DNA from: Methanolobus vulcani
GTDB lineage: Archaea > Halobacteriota > Methanosarcinia > Methanosarcinales > Methanosarcinaceae
NCBI RefSeq assembly: GCF_900100715.1
Contig: NZ_FNCA01000012.1
Span: 16,779-80,778, forward strand
Length of the DNA: 64,000 nt
Direction of reading: 5' to 3'
Part shown: piece by piece, positions 1 through 8,322 of the stretch
How the letters are laid out: each line of letters starts with the position of its first letter
Position numbering within the stretch: the stretch's first letter is position 1
Program-made: the position numbers and the translations under genes
Notes under the pieces: generated by a model
Databases searched by the model: none
What the model was told of the DNA's origin: nothing
What the model saw: the letters and a program-made list of their open reading frames with translations, nothing else

Positions 1-173
1 ATGTCCATCAGGTACAAGGAGCCCGTTACATATCCAACCTTAAAAATATCATTTTGAAATCGGGAGCGTTTCATGTCCGGATCATTATCAAAATACTTGT
101 CCTGCAACAAATAATATAATTTATACAGTATCACGGATTCTATTAAAAAAACAAGACTTGATAGCATATCCAT
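1..173 (-). CDS. N-terminal fragment of an unknown gene, cut by the window edge
   Basis: An open frame begins with ATG at 173 on the minus strand and runs off the left edge, giving 57 residues. A GGAG ribosome binding site lies 9 nt before the ATG, which supports a real gene. The visible part begins MDMLSSLVFLIESVILYKLY: a short hydrophobic stretch, then a charged segment rich in D, K and R (DNDPDMKRSRFQND), as in a membrane protein with a first helix near the N-terminus. I do not recognise the family and the rest is outside the window. Confidence 0.5.
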   Translation of the reverse strand, partial: MDMLSSLVFLIESVILYKLYYLLQDKYFDNDPDMKRSRFQNDIFKVGYVTGSLYLMD

Positions 174-313
174 ATTAAGATCTCCGATTTTGATTATTGT
201 GAGTGTGATCTCATTTTATATTAGTTAGAAACTATGCCTGTATTAGATCAATTTGAAATGATCGTATCGGTCTAACACAGTGCAAGTTTCAATCAAGTTT
301 GTTTAATTTGCCT

Positions 314-1021
314 TTAATATTCGTTAGCACTAGCATACCACGTGAAACTGGGATATGTTCCTGCTGGAGATTTTACCTGTACCCCAGCAGCATTAAATCC
401 TACATCAAAAGTGCCTGTTCCACTAGCAGACCACTTTGATTCAAACTGAGTTGTAGTGAAAACATTAGGATATAACTTGCCATCGGGATCAGTGAATGTT
501 TGAGATATTGAAGCAACTACTGGCACGGATAATCCAAGTGTAAGTGTCTTAGTCTCACCACTTTCTGTATACACCGTTCCACTTGGTGACCAATCAACAA
601 TTTCTCCATTATTAATATTTTTGATACCCGTTTTAATCCATTTCAATGGTAATGGCACATTAAGCTTATCAGTAGATTGTACCCAAATAACGAAATAATC
701 ATAATCAGGGTCATTTTCATTATCGACAGAATACATTCTGTAGGACATCAATTGCTGGCCATAGATGTTACTTGTATCTGATGCATCAGACCCTATTAAT
801 GTTAATCCACTTGTAGAAGGATTGGGGTTACTTAATGAACGTATGCCAATATCTGATTCATTTAGTAGTATTTCAGGTTTAGAAACATGCTTACTCACCG
901 AAATTCCACCACCATCAAAATTATTTACTTCTTTAGCACTCACAGCCGGTACAAACGCCATGCTAACCAGCAACGTTGCCGCAAGCATCATGCTTAATCC
1001 AAATATAATATATGTTTTCAT
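314..1021 (-). CDS. secreted protein of unknown function
   Basis: About 235 residues with a clear Sec signal peptide: MKTYIIFGLSMMLAATLL then an Ala/Val-rich stretch ending ..VSAKE. The chosen start is the second of two adjacent ATGs, because a GGTGA ribosome binding site sits 4 nt upstream; the frame stays open 14 codons further up without a binding site. The mature part is rich in Ser, Thr, Gly and Tyr and poor in Cys, has no membrane segment after the signal, and ends in aromatic and Gly-rich strands (FTWYASANEY). This suggests an extracellular beta-rich protein. No catalytic motif is visible and I do not recognise the family. It is monocistronic, with a long upstream region holding two inverted repeats. 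Confidence 0.6.
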   Translation of the reverse strand: MKTYIIFGLSMMLAATLLVSMAFVPAVSAKEVNNFDGGGISVSKHVSKPEILLNESDIGIRSLSNPNPSTSGLTLIGSDASDTSNIYGQQLMSYRMYSVDNENDPDYDYFVIWVQSTDKLNVPLPLKWIKTGIKNINNGEIVDWSPSGTVYTESGETKTLTLGLSVPVVASISQTFTDPDGKLYPNVFTTTQFESKWSASGTGTFDVGFNAAGVQVKSPAGTYPSFTWYASANEY

Positions 1022-1024
1022 CAT

Positions 1025-1483
1025 TTCACCTTTTGTTTTGTCCCAAAAAGCAAAATTTGACAAGCTTTAAGTATCCTCAAAGCCAACCATAACCTTGCCT
1101 TAGGGCGTTCCGGGGTTCAAGTAGACTCTGCAAGTTTAGTTTGAACCCCACCCCACATTATTATAATGTGACATCGTAAAATTATTTGTTGTTTTATTTA
1201 TCTATTGTGGCCATCGTTTAAACTGAGTATGCAGAACATATAATTTATAATTATAAATTTAATACTTGTCTCGGTTATTTTTTTATAATTCTGCCGGTAT
1301 GTTACGTTTTCTACGTGGGGTACTTTATGTAAAATAATGTGGTATATTTGATGACGTAGTATTTTGAAATTAGTTGGAATGATTGGCCATAATCTATATA
1401 TCTTATATTTGTTATCTTCAACCAGTTGTTTGTTTAAACGTAGAACGCATCGACAAATGATGTGATGGTGGGGGATCCATTAT
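1025..1483. other. long intergenic region with two inverted repeats
   Basis: About 460 bp between divergent genes, A/T rich with no credible gene. Two inverted repeats are visible. GGGGTTCAA at 1112-1120 pairs with TTGAACCCC at 1141-1149 (9 bp, 20-nt loop), and CACATTA at 1154-1160 pairs with TAATGTG at 1164-1170 (7 bp, 3-nt loop). Read leftwards both lie in the likely leader or promoter of the secreted-protein gene. A very A/T-rich block around 1240-1265 may hold the promoters. Confidence 0.45.
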
Positions 1484-2233
1484 TTGAAAATAAGGTTAAG
1501 CAACATTTTGAAAATCTTGGTTTTTTTGTTATTAATTGTATGCGGCTGCCTTATTGCAAGTGCCGAACCTTACGTTACTTTTGAGCCAGTAAAAGACATT
1601 CCTCGGGAGAATGTACATGATACTGGATGTGATGTTAATCTTACTTTCCGGGATCTTCCCCTTAAACTCAAATTTATATGGGTAGGTTGTACGATCTGGT
1701 TTCTCATAGTCTCACTGGGAAAATTCATTCCACTGATTCTGGGGAAAATGGCTTGTAAAAAAGGTGAAAAGAACAGGAAAAAGATACTTTCGTATGTGTC
1801 TGAAAATCCCGGATGCTCGGAGAGCGATATTCTTTCTGATTTGGAGATGAAAAGAGGAACGTTCAGGTATCATGTAGATAAGCTCCAACTTTCAAATCTC
1901 CTTGTTGCTATCAGGCAGGGGCGCTTCATCAATTATTTTAGTAAGGGTAATTCTAATGAAAAATCTCTGCAAGCCTCTGTTTCTAATACACAAAGTGATA
2001 CCAGAAAATGCGTTCTGGAAACAATATGTGAAGAACCCGGTGTGACTGGTAAAGAATTATCAGAAAAAATAGGTGTTGACAAGAGTACCATTCACTGGCA
2101 CATAACCAAACTGAAAGATGAAAATGCAATTCGTGATGAAAAAGATGGCAGGTACAGGAAATATTATCCAGCAAGCAACTTTTCAGCTATTCAGGACAAC
2201 AACAATAACAAATTCGCAGTTATGTCAGACTGA
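1484..2233 (+). CDS. membrane-anchored tandem winged-helix regulator
   Basis: 249 residues from a TTG start; a GGTGGGGG ribosome binding site lies about 10 nt upstream. The N-terminus has a signal-like hydrophobic segment (about 8-26), then a short external loop containing two Cys, then a second membrane helix (about 66-86). The cytoplasmic part carries two winged helix-turn-helix domains: residues about 95-150 (CSESDILSDLEMKRGTFRYH) and about 170-235 (VTGKELSEKIGVDKSTIHWH). Membrane-bound winged-helix proteins of this layout occur in methanogens and are thought to pass an outside or membrane signal directly to DNA; that role is inferred. Its 3' end overlaps the convergent metV-like gene by 9 bp. 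The target is unknown. Confidence 0.65.
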   Translation: MKIRLSNILKILVFLLLIVCGCLIASAEPYVTFEPVKDIPRENVHDTGCDVNLTFRDLPLKLKFIWVGCTIWFLIVSLGKFIPLILGKMACKKGEKNRKKILSYVSENPGCSESDILSDLEMKRGTFRYHVDKLQLSNLLVAIRQGRFINYFSKGNSNEKSLQASVSNTQSDTRKCVLETICEEPGVTGKELSEKIGVDKSTIHWHITKLKDENAIRDEKDGRYRKYYPASNFSAIQDNNNNKFAVMSD

Positions 2234-2845
2234 CTTTTCAGTGCCTTCTTCAGCATCCCATGTGATATCAAGCAGGTCAAGTCTTCCTATTTTCTCAAGC
2301 CTGTTGCAGATGAGTTCCCATGCACAGTCCTTTTCTGGATCAACTTCGCATTTTCCTTTTACTGAACCTCCACAGGGTCCGTTCAGCAAATGCTTGGGAC
2401 ACAAACTCTTCGGACACACACTGCCAAAATAATATATCTTGCATTTACCACACATGGCACAGAGTTCAGGAACAACTTCTCCCTGAGTTTTTCCTCCAAG
2501 GGATACAGTGTCATTTGATGGATAAACCGGTACATCTACAACACCTGCTACAATAGAAACTCCGCTTCCACAGGCCATTACAAGAATAGTCTTAGCATCC
2601 TTTATGGCGGGATTCTTTTCAACAAGTGAATCATATGAAGCTACACTGCAGGCAGCGCTAGGGATTACCCAGCCAACTACATGCTTTCCTGCATCTTCAA
2701 GGCGCTGGCACATCTCAAGAACTTCAGGCTCACCGCCAACGTGTATCTTTGCTGCACATGCATTGCAGCCGACAACGAAGATATCATCCTCGTCCTTCAG
2801 TATTTCAAGTATCTCTTCAAAGGGCTTTGCAGATGAGATTATCAT
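2225..2845 (-). CDS. metV: MetV-like zinc protein (methylene-H4F reductase C-terminal domain family)
   Basis: 206 residues, last gene of the leftward folate operon; its ATGA overlaps the folP stop, so the two are translationally coupled, and a GAGGG binding site precedes it. The N-terminal half contains CNACAAKIHVGG and ACGSGV. The C-terminal third is a Cys-rich metal site: CAMCGKC, CPKSLCPKH, NGPCGG and a final Cys pair (KCEVDPEKDC). This matches the MTHFR C-terminal/MetV family, the partner that links methylene-tetrahydrofolate reductase (MetF) to electron carriers in acetogens. No metF lies beside it here, although Methanosarcina folate clusters are reported to include metF. The reductase may be encoded elsewhere, or the protein may serve another partner. 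Confidence 0.7.
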   Translation of the reverse strand: MIISSAKPFEEILEILKDEDDIFVVGCNACAAKIHVGGEPEVLEMCQRLEDAGKHVVGWVIPSAACSVASYDSLVEKNPAIKDAKTILVMACGSGVSIVAGVVDVPVYPSNDTVSLGGKTQGEVVPELCAMCGKCKIYYFGSVCPKSLCPKHLLNGPCGGSVKGKCEVDPEKDCAWELICNRLEKIGRLDLLDITWDAEEGTEKSV

Positions 2846-4077
2846 AGTTCCCTCAGGTAACCATGCTCTACATCCATGTCATTTTCAAGCACTTCCGCAA
2901 TCATCTCTGCAATCAAAGGAAGGTTGCGTGCCTGGAATGAGAGCTTATGGACCAGTTTCTCAAATTGTAATATAGTTCCAATTATGAGCACATCTGTTTT
3001 GTCGGTTTCGTGTGACACTGCATCACGCTCAAGGGCAGCATCTCCACCTCTTGCAAGAATCTCCTGCTTGATGATCAGTGCCTCAGTGGTTGTAATATTG
3101 TTTACACGAACAACCTTGCTTACGGTCTTGTTCTTCATGACCTTTGCACCGGAACCTGTAACTTTCATGCTTCTCATGAGATATTCCGCATCATCAGGAT
3201 GGGTTATATCTGAAATGCTAACTTCAAAATCGCCTTCCTTAACAACGGGTTGTCTTCTTCTCATTGCAGCTGCTACCTCAACAACATCCTTTGTTTCAGC
3301 GACATCGTGTGTTCTTACAATATGGGCGCCCTTGTGAATCACAATTGCAGTTGCAGCAAGGCTTCCGTACAGCCTTTCTTTTGCAGGTTTGTGTAACACA
3401 GCATCGATACAGGATTTTCTTGATACTGCTGCAAGCAGTGGCCTGCCAAACACTCTTAGACTCTCGAACTGGTCTATGGTCTCAAAATCAAATATCGGGT
3501 CTTTTTCAGGTATCCATTTACCTACTGCAGGGTCAAGAATAAGTTTACTGGTGTCGATGCCTTTTGAATCTGCTTTGCTTATTATGTTAGCAAGTGACTG
3601 CATGATTTCATCCATTCCAATGGGGTCACCAGGAACTTCTTCCGATGCCATAACAACAGCAGGACAATCGTATTCAGCAACAACATCCATCATCTCAGGA
3701 TTTGTTGTAAACCCGGATACGTCATTGACAATATCTGCACCATGTTTCAGGGATTCTTTTGCAACACTGGCATAAACAGTATCTACAGAAATGAGCGCAT
3801 CCACGTTTTCATTCAGCAGTTCCAGCGCAGGGATCATGCGATTAAGTTCTTCTTCCTCGCTGATTATCGGATTTGCCATGGGCCATGTTGAACGGGCACC
3901 AATATCAAGTATAGTTGCACCGTCATCTATCATCTTTTGTGCAACATCAAGAAGAGAGTCATTACTAACAACAGAACCTTTGTAAAAGGATTCCTTGCTA
4001 AGGTTGATGATACCCATAAGTCTTACAGGATGCTCGTCACCAACTTTCAAGCCACATATGTCTACATCAACAACCAT
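2842..4077 (-). CDS. folP: dihydropteroate synthase with a C-terminal extra domain
   Basis: 411 residues, much longer than the usual 270-290. Residues 1-275 form the pterin-binding TIM barrel, with the N-terminal MGIINLSKESFYKG motif, DIGARSTWP, the DTVYASVAKESL and NDVSGF strands, and a C-terminal HIVRTHDV motif. The enzyme would join a pterin pyrophosphate to p-aminobenzoate or a related arylamine. Residues about 290-411 are a separate alpha/beta domain (MRSMKVTGSGAKVMKNK through IIKQEILARGGDAAL to TDVLIIGT). From memory, some long bacterial dihydropteroate synthases carry a similar domain at the N-terminus, so the order seems swapped. The folate operon context favours a folate rather than a methanopterin role. 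Confidence 0.75.
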   Translation of the reverse strand: MVVDVDICGLKVGDEHPVRLMGIINLSKESFYKGSVVSNDSLLDVAQKMIDDGATILDIGARSTWPMANPIISEEEELNRMIPALELLNENVDALISVDTVYASVAKESLKHGADIVNDVSGFTTNPEMMDVVAEYDCPAVVMASEEVPGDPIGMDEIMQSLANIISKADSKGIDTSKLILDPAVGKWIPEKDPIFDFETIDQFESLRVFGRPLLAAVSRKSCIDAVLHKPAKERLYGSLAATAIVIHKGAHIVRTHDVAETKDVVEVAAAMRRRQPVVKEGDFEVSISDITHPDDAEYLMRSMKVTGSGAKVMKNKTVSKVVRVNNITTTEALIIKQEILARGGDAALERDAVSHETDKTDVLIIGTILQFEKLVHKLSFQARNLPLIAEMIAEVLENDMDVEHGYLREL

Positions 4078-4165
4078 TATTCAACCTGGTAGTTTTGATT
4101 AAAGATAAATGGGCAAAACAGTTTTGCCAAAATAGTATTCAATTAATAAAATATAAGTGTGCTTA

Positions 4166-5026
4166 TCAGATGTTTGAAGCTGCCATAAGCACGTGTTCCA
4201 TAAGAATTGCAATGGTCATCGGACCAACGCCTCCAGGAACTGGAGTTATCAGTGAAGCTTTCTTCACGACATTATCGAAATCAACATCACCGTAAACCTT
4301 ACCTTCTTTTTCGCTGATCCCTACGTCAAAGATCACTGCACCTTCTTTTACCATATCGGCTTTAATGAGGTGCATCACGCCGGTTCCAACTACAAGGATA
4401 TCTGCATCAAGGGTGAACTTTTTCAGGTCATCGGTGAAAACGTGGCATACAGAAACCGTTGCATTCCTGTTAATGAGCATTGCAGCCATTGGTTTTCCAA
4501 CAACGTTGCTGTGTCCTACAATTACTGCGTGTTTTCCCTGGATTTCTACATCATACTCTTCAAGTGCTCTGATAACACCTTTCGGGGTACATGGTACAAG
4601 TCCTTCATCACCAATGAGAAGTTTACCCATATTGTATGGGTGGAAACCATCTGCATCTTTCGCAGGATCGATTGCAAGCATTGCTGATTTATCATCAAGG
4701 TGTTGTGGAAGAGGCAACTGGAGGAGAATTCCGTGGATATCCTTCCTGACATTCAATTCCTGAATACGCAGTATAAGTTCTTCCTGTGTTATGGACTCAG
4801 GCATATTGTGATCTTCTGCGTGTATGCCGACCCGGTCACATGCCTTGTGTTTAAGGCGGACATACATCTTGGAAGCAGGGTCTTCGCCAACAAGTATTGT
4901 TGCAAGTCCGGGTGTAATTCCCTTTTCTGCCTTTAGCCTGTCAACTCCCTGTTTTACCTGATCTTCCACTTTCTTTGACAGGCTCCTGCCGTCTATCTTC
5001 CTGGAATCGTAGTTCTCTTCTGCCAT
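4166..5026 (-). CDS. folD: bifunctional methylene-H4F dehydrogenase / methenyl-H4F cyclohydrolase
   Basis: 286 residues, full length for FolD. It interconverts methylene-, methenyl- and formyl-tetrahydrofolate with NADP. Visible motifs are [14 protein letters not shown] (with the catalytic Lys), [13 protein letters not shown], the cofactor strand [16 protein letters not shown] and the terminal [13 protein letters not shown]. An AGGTG binding site precedes the ATG. It lies between glyA and folP. Methanosarcina barkeri FolD has been shown to prefer tetrahydrofolate over tetrahydrosarcinapterin, so a biosynthetic role separate from methanogenesis is likely here too. Confidence 0.95.
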   Translation of the reverse strand: MAEENYDSRKIDGRSLSKKVEDQVKQGVDRLKAEKGITPGLATILVGEDPASKMYVRLKHKACDRVGIHAEDHNMPESITQEELILRIQELNVRKDIHGILLQLPLPQHLDDKSAMLAIDPAKDADGFHPYNMGKLLIGDEGLVPCTPKGVIRALEEYDVEIQGKHAVIVGHSNVVGKPMAAMLINRNATVSVCHVFTDDLKKFTLDADILVVGTGVMHLIKADMVKEGAVIFDVGISEKEGKVYGDVDFDNVVKKASLITPVPGGVGPMTIAILMEHVLMAASNI

Positions 5027-5071
5027 TATGCAAACACCTGATGTAGTTTCTATACAGCCTGCGTTTTTAAA

Positions 5072-6307
5072 TTACTTGTAAACAGGGAATCCGCTGCACA
5101 TCTGCTCAACATCGGAGTTGACACCGTGGAGGACTGAATCATTGTCAAGGTTGTTAACTACCTCTGCAATGTATCCTGCAATTTCCTTCATCTGGTCTTC
5201 CTTCATTCCTCTTGTTGTTGCTGCAGGTGTACCAATTCTGATTCCGCTTGTGATGAATGGGCTTCTGGTCTCAAATGGAATGGTGTTCTTGTTAAGGACA
5301 ATTCCTGCCTTGCTCATTCCTGCTTCAGCTTCTTTCCCTGTGATGTCGAACTTGTTAAGGTTTAGGAGCATTACGTGATTGTCAGTTCCACCGGACACGA
5401 TATCGAAATCTCTTGCCTGAAGTTCCTTTGCAAGGACATCTGCGTTCTTAACTGTCTGAAACTGGTCTTCCTTGAACTTTTCACCAAGTGCTTCCTTGAA
5501 TGCAACAGCCTTAGCGGCAATGATATGCATGAGTGGTCCACCCTGGATTCCAGGGAATACTGACCTGTTCAGGTCCTTTGCATACTCTTCCTTACACATT
5601 ACCATTCCACCCCTTGGACCTCTGAGGGTTTTGTGGGTTGTGGTTGTGACAAAATCAGCGTATGGTACTGGACTTGGGTGTGCACCTGCTGCTACAAGAC
5701 CTGCGATGTGTGCGATATCTGCAAGGAGGTATGCTCCCACTTCATCAGCGATGTCCCTGAATGCTTTGAAGTCAAGGGTTCTTGAGTATGCTGAGGCACC
5801 GCAGACGATCATCTGTGGCTTGTGCTCTTTTGCCATTGCCATGAGAGCATCGTAGTCAAGAGCTTCAGTCTCCTTGTCAACACCGTATGGTACTATATTA
5901 TAGAGCTGTCCTGCAAAGTTAACAGGGCTTCCGTGTGAAAGGTGACCACCATGTGTGAGGTCCATTGACATGATGGTGTCACCTGGCTTGATAACTGAGA
6001 AATAACATGCCATGTTAGCACCGGAACCTGAGTGTGGCTGCACGTTAACATGCTCAGCACCGAAGATCTTCTTTGCTCTTTCAATAGCAAGGTCTTCTGC
6101 AATATCTACAAATTCGCAGCCGCCGTAGTAGCGCTTTCCTGAGTATCCTTCTGCGTATTTGTTTGTCATGACAGAGCCCTGTGCTTCCATTACAGCACGG
6201 CTTGCATAGTTCTCTGATGCTATCAGGTTCAGCTTGTAATCCTGACGGTTTGCTTCAAGCCTTAAGGCTTCTGCAATATCCGGGTCAATTTCTGAGATGT
6301 AAGACAT
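5072..6307 (-). CDS. glyA: serine hydroxymethyltransferase
   Basis: About 411 residues. A PLP enzyme converting serine and tetrahydrofolate to glycine and methylene-tetrahydrofolate. Motifs: [10 protein letters not shown] near the N-terminus, [23 protein letters not shown] and the PLP-lysine segment [14 protein letters not shown]. The ATG at 6307 is chosen because GTGGT lies just upstream; an in-frame GTG at 6316 is an alternative. It sits between purN and folD and supplies the C1 units used by purN. Confidence 0.95.
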   Translation of the reverse strand: MSYISEIDPDIAEALRLEANRQDYKLNLIASENYASRAVMEAQGSVMTNKYAEGYSGKRYYGGCEFVDIAEDLAIERAKKIFGAEHVNVQPHSGSGANMACYFSVIKPGDTIMSMDLTHGGHLSHGSPVNFAGQLYNIVPYGVDKETEALDYDALMAMAKEHKPQMIVCGASAYSRTLDFKAFRDIADEVGAYLLADIAHIAGLVAAGAHPSPVPYADFVTTTTHKTLRGPRGGMVMCKEEYAKDLNRSVFPGIQGGPLMHIIAAKAVAFKEALGEKFKEDQFQTVKNADVLAKELQARDFDIVSGGTDNHVMLLNLNKFDITGKEAEAGMSKAGIVLNKNTIPFETRSPFITSGIRIGTPAATTRGMKEDQMKEIAGYIAEVVNNLDNDSVLHGVNSDVEQMCSGFPVYK

Positions 6308-6383
6308 TGTTACCACGTTAAAGATTGTATATGTTTTTGGAATCCTGACTTGCCAGGACAGTATTTGGTTAATATGAGTTAAT

Positions 6384-6992
6384 TTATGTGTGTACTACAA
6401 TTCGACCTTCCACTTTAAGTTTACCCTCAACAAAGAGTTTCACAGCTTCCGGGAAAATCTTGTGCTCCTGTTCAAGTATGCGGGCTGCAAGGTCATCTGC
6501 AGTATCAGTGTCAAGTACAGGAACACATTTCTGTATAATTATCGGTCCAGTGTCCATTCCTTCATCGACAAAGTGAACTGTACAGCCACTGACCTTCACA
6601 CCATATTCAAAAGCCTGCTGCTGTGCATGAAGTCCTTTAAAAGAAGGGAGCAGTGCAGGATGTATATTTATTATGCTGTTACGGTATGCTGCTATCAGGT
6701 CTTTACCAACAAGACGCATGTATCCTGCAAGGAGCACCAGTCCGACATCATTGTCTTTCAGTACTTCCATTAGCTCTTTTTCGTATTCCTGTTTTCCTGA
6801 ATAGTCCGAAGGGTCAATGAACACATCAGTAATTCCGTGATTGCGTGCACGCTCAAGTGCATACGCGTCACCAACATCGCTGATAACAACGGATATCTTT
6901 GCATCCTTTATGTATCCGTTTTCGATATTATCTATGATAGACTGTAGATTCGATCCTCTTCCTGAAACAAGTACTGCAATGTTGGTAGTCAT
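6384..6992 (-). CDS. purN: phosphoribosylglycinamide formyltransferase
   Basis: 202 residues. Transfers a formyl group from formyl-tetrahydrofolate to GAR in purine synthesis. It shows the N-terminal [15 protein letters not shown], the catalytic region [20 protein letters not shown] and [14 protein letters not shown]. First gene of the leftward folate operon. There is no ribosome binding site, but a TATA box centred near 7018 places the transcription start on the ATG, so the mRNA is probably leaderless. Confidence 0.95.
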   Translation of the reverse strand: MTTNIAVLVSGRGSNLQSIIDNIENGYIKDAKISVVISDVGDAYALERARNHGITDVFIDPSDYSGKQEYEKELMEVLKDNDVGLVLLAGYMRLVGKDLIAAYRNSIINIHPALLPSFKGLHAQQQAFEYGVKVSGCTVHFVDEGMDTGPIIIQKCVPVLDTDTADDLAARILEQEHKIFPEAVKLFVEGKLKVEGRIVVHT

Positions 6993-7012
6993 TGTTAGTT
7001 CTAAAAGGGATT

Positions 7013-7023
7013 TCTGTATATTA
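7013..7023 (-). promoter_or_regulatory. TATA box of the folate operon
   Basis: Reading leftwards the sequence is CCTAATATACAG, centred about 26 nt before the purN ATG. This is the spacing expected for an archaeal TATA box with a leaderless transcript. Confidence 0.45.
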
Positions 7024-7104
7024 GGGTTTTGGAATTGTCAAAAAAGCGAAAATATACTGGGAAAGTTTCTCCTGATTTGTTACCATTGAAAGAGACTTTA
7101 GCGT

Positions 7105-8073
7105 TCAAATATTGATGTTGTGTTTCTTTGTTCTTTCATCAATAAGTTCAGCAAGCTCCTCTGAACCAGACAATTTATCCAGCTCGGTCTTCTCAATAAG
7201 TACGGTATTTTCCACAGTCTCAGATTTGATCTGTCCATTGATGATAAAAACCGATTTTGTCATTGTAACACAGGAAATACTGCTCATCAGGTCTGCACGC
7301 TTTATCATTGCACTGCTGTAAGTGCTGACTCCTGTAAGCAGTGTATCGGAAGTATCCTTTGAGATAGCTTTAAATGGTGCCTGGCTTGTGGACATTACCT
7401 GATATCCCAGAGCATTGAGCATACTGAGAATACCGTCATCCGGTTGAGCCTCAGCGGGCTTTTCCTGTTTTGCTTCCAGATTTATACGCTTCTCAAAACA
7501 CTGGAGTATATCTATGGACTTTGCAAGTGCCACGTCCAGCAATTCCTCAAGCTGAAGGACAATATCAATTGATGCATCCATTCCGCCTTCTTCATATTTA
7601 CTTATGGTCCTTCTTGAAACCCCAAGTTCTGTGGCAAGTGCTCCAAGTGACATTGCAGTTCTTTTACGTGCTTCCTTAAGCACATCCCCGTCAATAGATA
7701 CATAAAGTCCTCCGGGAGCTGCGGATACAAGCGGCGGGACATCCTCTACAAAATAGTCATAAAGTGTCTGAACATTCACAGCAGGAATATCGTAACGCAT
7801 GTATACCACGCTGTCTTCCAGCATCTGATCTCTGGTTTTGGCACCAATAAGAACAGCAGTTCCTCCAAGATAACGTGCAAGGCTTTTCATTTCTCTTGCA
7901 GTTTCTTCATTCAGACCATCTATATTATACAAGACCTTGTAAAAGATGAGAACATCCCCTTTTCTGGCTGCAAGGTCAAAGCTCCGTGGACGAATGTTGC
8001 ATCGTTTTGAGACCATAAAGCCGGCTTGTTGTAATACATCAATAATCTGATGTATGAGGATGTCTTTTGTCAT
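7105..8073 (-). CDS. archaeal HTH-type transcriptional regulator
   Basis: About 322 residues. The N-terminal 120 residues resemble a restriction-endonuclease-like fold (CNIRPRSFDLAARKGDVLIFYKV), followed by a Cro/C1-type helix-turn-helix (about 145-190: GALATELGVSRRTISKYEEG) and a C-terminal domain of unknown role. This layout matches the conserved archaeal family of putative HTH regulators. The ATG at 8073 (MTKDILIHQIIDVLQQAGF) is preferred over one 21 codons upstream, because it fits the family N-terminus and a TATATATAG box lies about 26 nt before it. The targets are not known. Confidence 0.75.
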   Translation of the reverse strand: MTKDILIHQIIDVLQQAGFMVSKRCNIRPRSFDLAARKGDVLIFYKVLYNIDGLNEETAREMKSLARYLGGTAVLIGAKTRDQMLEDSVVYMRYDIPAVNVQTLYDYFVEDVPPLVSAAPGGLYVSIDGDVLKEARKRTAMSLGALATELGVSRRTISKYEEGGMDASIDIVLQLEELLDVALAKSIDILQCFEKRINLEAKQEKPAEAQPDDGILSMLNALGYQVMSTSQAPFKAISKDTSDTLLTGVSTYSSAMIKRADLMSSISCVTMTKSVFIINGQIKSETVENTVLIEKTELDKLSGSEELAELIDERTKKHNINI

Positions 8074-8286
8074 AGGTAAATAGCCATTGTTTGCACATCT
8101 ATATATAGTTATCTTGACGGTATCATTTAAATACAAACTTGCAATCCTTATGAATGCAACATTATAATATTTTATGAGTAAATTATTTATCTAATGTGCA
8201 GAAATAATGTTGTATATACAATAACGTGTTATTTTTTATGATAGTTGGTGCATTGCTTGTTGAATGAAAAATACGGAACCAGAAAT

Positions 8287-8306
8287 ATAAAATATCTATA
8301 TTTTAT
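8287..8306. promoter_or_regulatory. inverted repeat upstream of the histidine kinase gene
   Basis: ATAAAATAT-CT-ATATTTTAT is a 9-bp perfect inverted repeat ending 16 nt before the kinase ATG and just before its GAGGGG binding site. A second palindrome, TTGTATATACAA, lies at 8210-8221. Either could be an operator; A/T richness makes chance possible. Confidence 0.3.
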
Positions 8307-8322
8307 TTGAGGGGTATTTCTG

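Noticed and set aside
1105..1150. GGTTCAA motif resembling a tRNA T arm
   Set aside because: The matching stem is 20 nt away instead of 7, and no acceptor or anticodon stems are present, so it is a plain hairpin.
5375..5855. Long open frames opposite glyA, folP and folD
   Set aside because: They follow the codon positions of well-supported enzymes on the other strand and have no binding sites or recognisable products.
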